Assembly (NCBI GenBank): GCA_964036295.1
Contig: OZ038466.1
Span: 18,223,097-18,287,096 of the forward strand
DNA: 64,000 bases
Source of the DNA: Plumapathes pennacea
Lineage: Eukaryota > Cnidaria > Anthozoa > Antipatharia > Myriopathidae
Direction of reading: 5' to 3'
Within the stretch, counting starts at the first letter, position 1; every line of letters begins with the position of its first letter. The notes beneath the pieces are model-generated. The model ran no database searches. It was not told the DNA's origin and saw nothing but the letters and a program-made list of their open reading frames with translations. Below are positions 49,401 through 56,145 of this stretch, one piece after another. A program made the position numbers and the translations under genes.

Positions 49401-50164
49401 CGAGTCTTTTAGGGCGGTTATATTCGCCAAAATCAACGGAAGTAAGACTTGTGACGGTTTTCTCAACATTTTCGCAACACTAAAAAATTTGGGTATTTCA
49501 TGGTCTTTGACGTAGCGGTAGAAACAAATAGCGATATCAAGAGAAAGTAGAGTTGACCTACGTCTACGACAGATACATGCAACTTCCTGGTATCAAGCAG
49601 CACAGTGCTTAATCAAAATGACGAACAAACTGCTCAAGAACAATATCCAAATACATATCTCTCACCCGGTGACACTACAGTGTAGCAGAATGGGTGAAGG
49701 CCACAAGGATAAGGAACCGGTAAAGGAGAGAATAGTAACAAACAACTAATATTGAATGCACCTGTAGCAGAATGATTGGGTGAAGACCACAAGGATAAAA
49801 AGCTGGTTAAAGTATGAGTAATACACGAAAAAATGTTTTGAATGCTGCATTACTCCAACCTTTAGCAGAATGGGTGAAAACCACAAGCTGGTAAAGGAGA
49901 GAATAATAACAAACAACTAATATTTTGAACGCATCTGTAGCAGAATGATTGGGTGAAGACCACAAGGATAAAAAGCTGGTCAAAAGTGTTGGTAATACAA
50001 GAAACAATGTTTTGAATGCTGCATATCTCTAACCTGTAGCAGAATGGGTGAAGACCACAAGGATAAGAAGCCAGTAAAGAAGCGAGCAATAACAAACAGA
50101 ACGCTTCATTGATCGCGGTCCACTGCGTCTGTCTTGTAGTTCCTTGGTCGCCCAGCTGCATCAT
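26182..50164 (-). CDS. Gene B: paralog of gene A, lacking FN3-2 and with a disrupted signal exon
   Basis: Exons: 49089-48779, 47745-47607, 42394-42075, 41903-41762, 35697-35552, 35250-35092, 34598-34448, 34225-33860, 33285-32986, 29882-29604, 29451-29339, 28975-28780, 28263-28161, 27739-27475, 27115-27070, 26834-26538, 26453-26182. Most lengths equal those of gene A, and phases agree from discoidin 1 to the stop. Both FN3-2 exons are missing, yet FN3-1 joins FN3-3 in frame. The signal exon (50164 leftward) hits a stop in its third cassette. Introns are swollen by a 5.8 kb and a 4.3 kb transposon and a 1.35 kb Helitron. The body is intact, so the gene may still be expressed from another start, or it may be at an early stage of decay. 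Confidence 0.78.
26538..26834 (-). CDS. Gene B membrane-proximal Ig domain
   Basis: 297 nt phase 1-1 exon with VACPLKKTVVLRCYAKPKQN, YSWSKEGESI and DFGSYTCNVTNRYGSA. Very close to gene A. Confidence 0.9.
27070..28263 (-). CDS. Gene B RPTP-like module (exons 28263-28161, 27739-27475, 27115-27070)
   Basis: AYQVIVHKTDGESKRLPPDL, DYYIAVAINADSVDWSSPSV and EIYSVYERAIVLRTPG are conserved with gene A; the linker exon encodes KILAGEPELIAHVTQ. A long CATA microsatellite (about 28304-28445) lies just upstream of the first exon of the module. Confidence 0.75.
28304..28445. repeat. (CATA)n microsatellite with a short CA tail
   Basis: About 140 bp of near-perfect CATA units in gene B. The equivalent introns of A (3112-3135) and C have only a handful of units, so it expanded after duplication. 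Confidence 0.9.
28780..29451 (-). CDS. Gene B FN3-4 (exons 29451-29339, 28975-28780)
   Basis: Same split FN3 as gene A, one codon shorter near the end (NTATAST versus STAVTAST). The acceptor of the second half sits next to an A-rich tract (28982-29010). Confidence 0.85.
29604..29882 (-). CDS. Gene B FN3-3
   Basis: 279 nt phase 1-1 exon, FAPNGLVVDDFNETALNVSW and LTGLALCNKYSVKVKAYTSV. The 3.1 kb intron before it contains Helitron copy 2 and a MITE but no trace of FN3-2. Confidence 0.87.
30237..31585 (+). mobile_element. Helitron-like element, family 1, copy 2 (gene B intron)
   Basis: Begins TCCCCGAGCGAAGTGAGGG at 30237 and ends CGATTATCGTATTTCTAG at 31585. The aligned gene A intron (about 5324) is an empty site reading TGTGTAA|TTACGTTGG, so the insertion lies exactly between A and T without target duplication. 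It carries a frameshifted relic of the Arg-rich frame. Confidence 0.82.
32247..32572. mobile_element. Foldback MITE copy in gene B
   Basis: Same family as 3892-4235 and 1562-1850, with TTTACCACGGTTTACGTC and CCAATCAGAGAGCGAG blocks. It occupies the interval where gene A has FN3-2 and its surrounding introns. Confidence 0.6.
32986..33285 (-). CDS. Gene B FN3-1
   Basis: Complete FN3 domain in a 300 nt phase 1-1 exon: PTSVKVSNNQSKNVTLQWSI, LNPYTKYKVRLHAVSTVGEG. In this gene it is followed directly by FN3-3. Confidence 0.87.
33860..34225 (-). CDS. Gene B Ig-like domain 1
   Basis: 366 nt phase 1-1 exon with FVDVVCKV, WWLGDTDVTSL and AAKYDC, then ACTAFSCSAF. Near-identical to gene A, with changes clustered in the WWLNNTD / LNGVS loops. 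Confidence 0.85.
34448..35697 (-). CDS. Gene B discoidin domain 3 (exons 35697-35552, 35250-35092, 34598-34448)
   Basis: Same three-exon split as gene A with a much shorter first intron, which lacks the Helitron-like insertion. VDLGQVKTVTGVATQGHHSS and the closing CLRIDLYGCDH are conserved. The 5.8 kb Harbinger element lies just upstream, between discoidin 2 and 3. Confidence 0.85.
36080..36733 (+). pseudogene. Myb/SANT-like DNA-binding protein relic of the Harbinger element
   Basis: Starts MPSMFANAEAEERHIVENLE, shifts frame, then has WTREEILLLITLYEEKKELF, KQICEIIAARMSEHG, QCEGKWKALTMAFRKC and CPFYQQL, the trihelix-type Myb/SANT layout with spaced Trp residues. A second shift leads to the C-terminal NETLQWLKEYAED segment and a third to EKMGLLSGLLLVLKDINK before the stop. 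PIF/Harbinger elements usually encode such a protein beside the transposase. At least two frameshifts make it inactive. Confidence 0.72.
36975..37136 (-). repeat. Solo Helitron family 1 5' end fragment
   Basis: On the minus strand it reads TCCCCGAGCGAAGCGAGGG, then the GGCGACACGC... and CTGTCAGTCTG tandem segment, and stops. About 160 bp, nested in the Harbinger element. Confidence 0.6.
37329..41277. mobile_element. Foldback element I: 1.1 kb inverted arms, TTAA-flanked, nested in the Harbinger element
   Basis: Left arm 37329-38422 and right arm 40173-41277 are near-identical inverted copies. The ends read GAGCGA...TCGCTC with TTAA at 37325-37328 and 41278-41281. The arms contain an 85-codon open frame (38004-37747 and 40593-40850, MVLKVKLVIRSPTEFCAKFE) that is mirrored on both sides and is probably incidental. 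The 1.75 kb centre carries a gene fragment at 39180-39462. A TTAA target is typical of piggyBac-like elements, but such long arms and no transposase leave the class open. Confidence 0.75.
39180..39462 (+). pseudogene. Gene fragment in foldback element I (unrecognised C-H-C domain)
   Basis: Frame one gives VELILARASIFTPPSDISKL, TICASHRYSLRIGWRK and RCRVP. After a shift, frame two gives GKSRKADRGINKALSRAILR and RTGIFVAAGSG, ending before GTACGTG, a possible donor. A matching two-part structure occurs at 45778-46240. The C-x2-H-R...W...C pattern suggests a small metal-binding fold. I cannot name the family. Confidence 0.5.
41290..41535 (-). pseudogene. Possible N-terminal fragment of Harbinger transposase
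   Basis: Reads MAATTLKVTVAGVLVFIAEM, then an acidic stretch and RKERRKAVRIRQACRR. Its place at the far end of the element, convergent with the Myb gene, and its acidic then Arg-rich start suit a PIF/Harbinger nuclease N-terminus. It stops near the nested insertion (41277). No DDE catalytic segment is visible, so this is an inference from position. Confidence 0.35.
41762..42394 (-). CDS. Gene B discoidin domain 2 (exons 42394-42075, 41903-41762)
   Basis: CRNTPVGIADRGKIPDHRM, YLQVDLGGVHFICALATKK and EWTTKYKIYLSLDNKSW, then GNGFWIDFRKNS, RAKFIRFWPTAV and LRVEVYGTAQ. It is more divergent from gene A than the rest of the gene. The intron to discoidin 1 carries the 4.3 kb TTAA-flanked element. Confidence 0.85.
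43336..44729 (+). mobile_element. Helitron-like element, family 1, copy 3
   Basis: Begins TCCCCGAGCGAAGCGAGGG and ends ATCGTATTTCTAG, splitting the left arm of element II. The intact right arm (about 47417-47425) shows the empty site. Host bases at the junction are G|T rather than A|T. The Arg-rich frame (43600-43900) is broken. Confidence 0.78.
45282..45481. mobile_element. 200 bp MITE
   Basis: Ends TTTAGTATATACCACACAAG and its exact inverse. The interior includes the CCAATCAGAGCGCGCG motif. It is nested in element II. Target duplication was not resolved. Confidence 0.6.
45778..46400 (+). pseudogene. Gene fragment in element II, homologous to that in foldback element I
   Basis: One open stretch reads MDACCSFKPLVGGACTFDRR, then VDLILSRAAIFSVPSNIDSL, TICPSHRLNLGLGWRR and KCRVP. 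After a frame change it gives DRGISKAFSKLVQKRTGIFL and AGSG before GTAAAATAC, a plausible donor. A second segment after an AG at about 46313 gives ICRSCREVLTSLLESQ. So at least two exons of an unrecognised Cys-containing protein are carried on the plus strand. The frameshift argues against function in this copy. Confidence 0.5.
46668..46950 (+). repeat. Two direct repeats of about 130 bp
   Basis: Two diverged copies of GTAGTTT(C/T)ATGGGGAAC followed by GAAATTTGGCGGG-like sequence, at about 46668-46790 and 46826-46950, inside element II. Confidence 0.6.
47607..49089 (-). CDS. Gene B discoidin domain 1 (exons 49089-48779, 47745-47607)
   Basis: Nearly identical to gene A: ALGIEHKIIPDGQLTSPSSF, YLQVDLGSLHAVCAVATQG, then RYVRVVPKTC-type residues and LRVELYGAP. 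Frame and phases are preserved. Confidence 0.85.
49666..50164 (-). pseudogene. Gene B signal exon, four cassettes, interrupted
   Basis: Starts with the same MMQLGDQGTTRQTQWTAINE as gene A but has an additional cassette. The third cassette carries a deletion (LLFSPLPACGFHPFC) and then TAA at about 49862-49864. The fourth cassette retains the in-phase donor (49665-49664), but I found no ATG open to it. Without another start, gene B lacks a signal sequence. Confidence 0.65.
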
Positions 50165-50454
50165 AACAGAGCGTAAAAGGGTTAAGAAAAATAAGAGGTA
50201 GAAATGTAGAACTTCAAGACGTGATTTAAATAGAGAAATAAAGAAAAAAATGATACAGGAAAAAACATTTTGGTCTCCATAACAATGGTAGTAAATTTAA
50301 CAACAAAAACTGTAAATGAAGTTTATATGACTAAACTAGAGAAACTGTAAGTAAATAATGAGTGAAATACCTTGTGGGACAGACTTTAAAAGGATGGTAG
50401 AATTCAAAAGGTTTTGTAGTTTGTAAATGTGGCAGGTTTTGTAGTTTTGTTTGC

Positions 50455-53405
50455 AAAACTCGGTTGGAAATGACGAAGAAACAGAATTTGCTGACGCCAA
50501 AATTCGCTTCGTCTCGTTGCTAAGTGATGAGAAACTTAGAACCAGGCTCTGCGCAAAATTATCGACTCTAACTGAAGGACAACTCGATCGTGGTATGTAT
50601 TTGTAAGGCTTGTATGAAACGTAATCAAATAATGAATATAATGGACTGTAAACCGGATTTAGTGGTAAATGGAAATAAAGGTAAGATATGTTTTACAACA
50701 TTGTAGAATATTGACTATAGATTTGTAATCGTAGTCGGCAATAATGATGGTTGATCGTTGGAAATGAGCGAGTAAAATCACAGGCTCCCCAATCTTACTG
50801 TATGAGTTGAAAAAAAAAAAGTTTTCAAATTAAAGAAATACTTCACCTATGTTGTTCCTTGTGTGCTTTTATTCCTTGTGTATCATTTCTGGGCAGTTTC
50901 AAGCCGTTTTGAGCGATTTTCATATGGTGCTGATTCAGTCTGTATATATAATTATATATACAGACTGAATCAGCACCATATGAAAATCGTATTTCTTTAA
51001 TTTGAAAACTTTTTTTTTTTTTTCAACTCTGCCTGTGGTAAAATGCGTGCATATGAAAATTGTACGGTTTTAGATGGGAACGATGTTTAGATAGGAGTAG
51101 AAACGGGGCAGTTTTGAGAAATAATATTATAATCCGCTGGAAAAAGAGATCTTGTTTATATTATAAACCGAAAATCGTAATCGTGATCGACATATAGAAA
51201 ACGAAATGGCCGGTCGCCAAAAAACTGAATTCGTGCAAAGGAAAATCAAATCAAATGTTTTAATCTAAAGAATGATGTCCATTATTCTTTATTATAAAAT
51301 ATTTCAGGCTGAAAATGCAGCTTATTTGAAACTCAGAGAACGACAGTTTGGGTCAGTGTTTGTGTTTGTCTTTGGTGCTGATGGGGACACGATGCTAGAG
51401 ACATTCACCTGGAAAAATGTGCAAGCTAAATTTAAATTAGATGGTGATTCCATGCTGTATTAACAGCAAAAGTGGTGCTCCCCTCCCCCCCCCCCCCCCC
51501 CACAAAAAAAAATACTCACATGCATGCACAGACTCACATACTGTACATATAGTGCAGACAGTGTTAAAAGCCCTCATGCTTACAGATCAGACGTCACACT
51601 TTCATGTTGCATTAGAGCTGTCTCATCTGCACCTCATAAAATACTGTATTGCCCAAGACTGCCACCAAGCATGTCATTTCACCATGACTACACCAGTTTA
51701 GTCAGGGAAAAATTCTGTCATATTACTTCAAAGGTAATAACAATCACCATTGATCAAAAAACACATACACACTGCACAGTGAAGTAAATATTTTCCATTT
51801 CTCTTTTAAAAGAAATCCTTTCAGATCCTTGCAACTGATGACTTTCATAACATCAACATGATCAAAACACCTTAGGTGCAGATGTTGACAAATTCTGTCC
51901 ACATGACCTGCACAGCAGCGACAGGAGGCAGTACCAATCCCTGAAGCTCCAGATGCAATCCATAGACAAGTGCTGGTACACACACCAGGTGGTCTGCCAA
52001 AGACATGCAGAGGGGGTGTATGTGTAACTGCATTCCTGGAAGAAGTAAGACAGTTTTGGCTGCAGTACTGCAGGGAGTCATTTTGTTTAGTTTCTAACTT
52101 ACTAAATTTGTCATACTCAAAAAGTTGGACCCAAGGGTTTTTCAACAGTCATTGATTACTAAGGCAAGACAAAAATTACTATTAGTTTGGTACCAGCGAC
52201 TAACTTACATAGTACCCTGTATGTGTAAATTATGTGCACAAAATTTTAAGTTTTCCAAACATTAGCTAATAAAGCCCATAAAATGTTGTTTGCATTCTTG
52301 TTCACAGAGTCGAACTTAAGAGAAGATCACCAGGAATGTTTATCATGATGGACAGGCACCAATACAACAAGGCCACTATCTCTTGGATCAGTGACTGCAC
52401 CCACCAAAGGGATCACTTTCAGAGATATTTCAATGCCAAGAAAGCCTTGTGCTCTGTTATCACAGAAAAGAGGTTGAATTTTTCATTCTAAACTGTGAAG
52501 CAGGATCAACAAGACTGACAATGCTGATAAAACACAAGAAACTGCCATGGGGGTTTAAACAAACCTAAGTGCCAGCTGTTTACCAGCATGGACATAGTGA
52601 CACTGACTTAATACTCCTAGTAACAGGTAATCAAGTCAACTGAATTTCTACATTACAGTAGTTTTGCTGTGAGAACACTATATTAAATATTGTGATAATG
52701 GCATTTTGTCTATATTTTTGTTTGTAATATTAAATTTTTATCTATCAGTACCATAACGTTACAATTTATTACTGAATGGGACATGTAATCATATTTACTT
52801 ACTTTTTTAAAATGTAGGTTTAGCTTCTGAAGGAATCCTTGCTATGCTTGAGCGAGTTGCTGTCAAAGGCAGGCAAGTCCTACATTCAACCATGACCCTA
52901 AAACAATAGCTGGAAAACCATATGGCAAGGCCACCCATTTGGCAAGTTTTGAGAAGGATTTCAACAACAATTCTCTGCCACTTGGCTATAGATCAGGCCT
53001 TCTTTATGTCACCCAAAGCATCATCTTGATTGTGACTCACCAGTGTGCTACCATCCTCCCTAGCAGGAAATACATCGACTGACATGTGGTCACACATTTC
53101 ACACCACTTGCATGTGTGATAGCCAAGGGGAGAACTTTGATTGCACGTTCTGCCTAGCTGCCCAATCTTGTGAGAAACATCCAGAAGTTGTCCCTTTTAT
53201 GGAATGTTGGATTGTGCTTTCTGGTCAAATTGATGATGAGTTTCCCATGCAGTGACGACGATTGTTCTCAGCTACAAAAGCCTAGAATAAAGAAACAAAA
53301 GAAACAAGTATACTTTCAGTCACCACAATTCACCACGTTTATCGAGGAAAGACTAAAATTCATTAAGGAAGCCATGCATTCAAAGCAATCTAATGAAGAG
53401 TAGCC
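50455..53405 (+). pseudogene. Second copy of the head-to-head relic gene, upstream of gene B
   Basis: Aligns with 15838-19300 segment by segment (first segment with TLTEGQLDR, donor GTATGT near 50593; later zinc-finger-like tail to 53402). Relative to the A copy it has lost about 750 bp (A 17380 to 18128 is joined near 52340) and has gained a palindromic MITE at 50779-51037. Both copies are broken, so decay began before the duplication. Confidence 0.55.
50779..51037. mobile_element. 259 bp palindromic MITE with GTAAAAT duplication
   Basis: Ends CACAGGC / GCCTGTG, target GTAAAAT at 50772-50778 and 51038-51044; the A copy (near 16150) is empty. The centre (50914-50989) is a perfect 76 bp palindrome. 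The outer arms share a GTTTTCAAATTAAAGAAATAC block, and 72 bp in the left arm has no partner. Confidence 0.78.
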
Positions 53406-53896
53406 TAAAGTAACCCTTTTCCTAGAGCAGGGTTATCAGTCTGGGCCGGAAAGCGAGTACAAATTGTCAGCAACTTTCAATGGGAGGACAATCATGAAAG
53501 CACATATATTTCTCAGGGGGAGGGGGAAGACTCCCACATAAAAATGACGGGATGCTCGTTGGGAATTGTCGTTTTGACCCCTAAGAGGTACTAAAATGGG
53601 CGTGGCTCGAGCTTAATTTGACCCCTAAAAGACACCAATAAATGCACACCAAGAATTTAAAATCCGATGCCTTTAATTGCTATAAAAGATGATATCATGA
53701 AGCACTTTATCCCTTGCTGTTTTCAAACAATAAAAGTTCATTCGACTGACACCCGACCCTAAACGGTATCACGTCACACAAAAATGTCAGCTTGATGTTA
53801 ATCACCCTAAGCGGTGCCAAAATCGTCCTTTTTTATATGACATATGAAGAGTTCAAAGGGACAACATAATCCGAATATTTATCAGTTATCACTCAC

Positions 53897-53990
53897 CTGT
53901 AGCAGAATTGGTAAAGACCACTACGAGAAGCAGCCAAAAAATCAGCGACTAATAACAAAAAGAACGCTTCATCACGGTCCACTGCGGCAT
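53897..53990 (-). pseudogene. Orphan signal-exon cassette
   Basis: Matches the gene A/B signal exon (EAFFLLLVADFLAASRSGLY in the ancestral frame) and keeps a strong donor (CTACAG|GTGAGT). A 4 bp deletion upstream puts the preceding ATG out of frame. It lies between gene C's 3' flank and the relic gene, so it is the 5' end of a lost copy or an alternative distal first exon. Confidence 0.6.
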
Positions 53991-54191
53991 GCCAGCAAAG
54001 TTTAGTTAATTGGTTTCCAGGCCTCCCGTTGCGCCACAGGAAGTGAGACCAGACTAAGCCAAACAACAAATGAAATATTGCTCGATTTCAGAATTGTGTC
54101 TGGACGAAATGAGTAACAGGCCGTTTTGCTGATTTTGCATTGAGAAGATGCAAGTTTTTGTGGCTTTGGATCCGGGAGCTGTACGCGAATA

Positions 54192-54735
54192 CCGTAAAAT
54201 TCCGAAAATAAGCCCCGGGGCTTGAATTTTTCAAAGGTCTTTTTTGGGGGGCTTATATTCGGAGGGAACTTTGCGTTTCAAAATCTGCTGGGCTTATAAT
54301 TGGAGGGAAATTTGAGTCCGCAATTTTTCCATGCGCAAATGATAATATTGGGGCGTTAACTAGAAATTCGTGACAACTTGAATTTCTCTGAACATGCCAA
54401 CTTCAAACACAACAGCAACAAACTTTATTGAAAATGGAATACTGTACATAAATGTCATACCGTATTAAGTTTATAGTTCATACGGTACATGGTAGTTCAA
54501 AGTTCATAGAAATCTAACGTATGAATCCGAGGCGAGAGTGAGGAGTGCACTACATAAACGACAATAAACTTAAAAAAAAAAAGCTTAACCGTATTGGTAC
54601 CGGTATGTGTTATATTTTGTATTTGAGGGCAAATCCCAAATATAAGCCCCAGGGGGCTTATTATAGGAGGGCTTTTTGCGCTTTGAATTTGAGGGGTATA
54701 TATTCGGAGGGGCTTAATTTCGGAATTTTACGGGG
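54192..54735. mobile_element. 544 bp MITE with TA target
   Basis: Ends CCGTAAAATTCCGAAAATAA and its inverse, TA at 54190-54191 and 54736-54737. Internal inverted AAGCCCC...GGGGCTTA blocks. It is absent from the aligned flank at about 22961. Confidence 0.7.
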
Positions 54736-54784
54736 TATGTAAAACTATATGAAATATAAACGCTGGCGTATCAACTGAAAGCTG

Positions 54785-54922
54785 ATCGAGGTACTGGGAC
54801 GCCGTAAGAGTAACAGTAGCTGACGTTTCAAGCGTCATCCCTTCTTCATTCGCTCTGACGAAGGGCTAGCGCTCGAAACGTCAGCTACTGTTACTCAGCT
54901 TACGGCGTTCCAGTACCTCGAT
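54785..54922. repeat. 138 bp imperfect palindrome
   Basis: Arms ATCGAGGTACTGG(G/A)ACGCCG and AGTAACAGTAGCTGACGTTTC pair with the right half. The loop includes TCTGACGAAGGGCTAGCGCT. It belongs to the same insertion block as the preceding MITE. Confidence 0.7.
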
Positions 54923-55837
54923 TAACTTTCAGTTGACACCAGCCTTTTTACCACCACGTCAACGCAGTTAATCTAGTTCTCTTAAGAGCTTGTATCACAC
55001 TATATCAAATATAACTTCCCTGAAATGACGTTATTAGGCTTTTCAGGGTACTTTTGAGCAAAAAAGACTTTCCGATTTACATTTTCCTTTCTCCGATATC
55101 TGAATATGAACAAACGAATGAAGATGCTTCGGAACTTTTCGTAGACAAAGTACTCAGTACATTTCGAACAAATTAAATAATGTAAGAAGATAAACTCCAC
55201 AAAACATTGATTAATCATCATTTGCGCCTCACTTTACTAAGGGCCTCTTCATATGAACCCGTCCAACCAAGCTGGCCTGGTTTCCAAGATTTCGCCTCGT
55301 CACTGTTCTGACTATTTGTAAAGATTTCGATGTGTTCATATGAGAAGGCGGGCTAGCCTCGCTATCAAGACTCCACTTACTCATATGAACACTCCAGCCT
55401 GGTTACTGGGGCGAAACTTACAGGTGGTCTTTGGGTTTTGCAAACCACATTTCGCGCCTTTCTCATTTCGGTAACAGGGCTCAAATTTTCCATATGAACA
55501 GAGGATTAATATATATTTTTCCCACTAACCGGGTTCCTACAATACGAAGAGACCCACACTCCAGCGAATAGAAAAAGTTATAATTTCAAATATCTATTCA
55601 AAGAAAGGTAACATTGTTTTATCGGGGGAGATAGAAAGTTAAGGTCTGAGATTGAAAGCCAGAATAAAACCTTGTAATAAAATGCGGTGCACGTGCAGCT
55701 ATCATTACAAGTTTTGTATACAGAATAGGCGGGATTCTTCTCTTCAATACACTCGCGTTTAAACTTCTTTAACTGCGTTTTGCTTTTCGACAAAATATCA
55801 GCTTTAGCGGTGGGGCGTTTAAATCTACCCAACATAT
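54923..55837. other. 3' flank of gene C, no gene seen
   Basis: From about 55015 it aligns with the flank of the 23 kb remnant. From about 55430 it aligns with positions 1-670 below gene A, including the GGTAACAGGGC block. It marks the left boundary of the duplicated unit. No coding sequence supported. Confidence 0.6.
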
Positions 55838-56145
55838 CTAAGAAAAGGGGGAGCCCACTGTTTCGTAGGCTCCACAGACTTCATAGGCATCAGAAGCCAC
55901 GTTATGAGCAGGTTCGTCAGCTGTAGAACTTAAGGTTTGGTATGCTTCTTTGGGTTGTAGCTCCATGTAAATTCTTGGGTTGTCCGTATCGCTTTGCTGC
56001 CCCAGTGATTCTTGGTGGACTTCTGCCTGCTGTGATGGAGGGCTTTTTTTCCTCAGTCTCCAAGTCAAGCAGGCAACGGCAATAATCAAGATAAGTATGA
56101 TGGGCACAGCTACACCTAAGATCACGGGGTTGCCAGAAGTATGAC
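55838..56145 (-). CDS. Gene C last exon: TM and long tyrosine-rich tail
   Basis: TM as in A (VILGVAVPIILILIIAVACL, then TWRLRKK). The tail is 19 residues longer than in A and carries four tyrosine sites: IYMELQP, AYQTLSS, DAYEVC and AYETVG. YMEL and YQTL are separated by five residues, close to but one short of the usual ITAM spacing (6-8). Acceptor CAG is intact. Confidence 0.88.
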
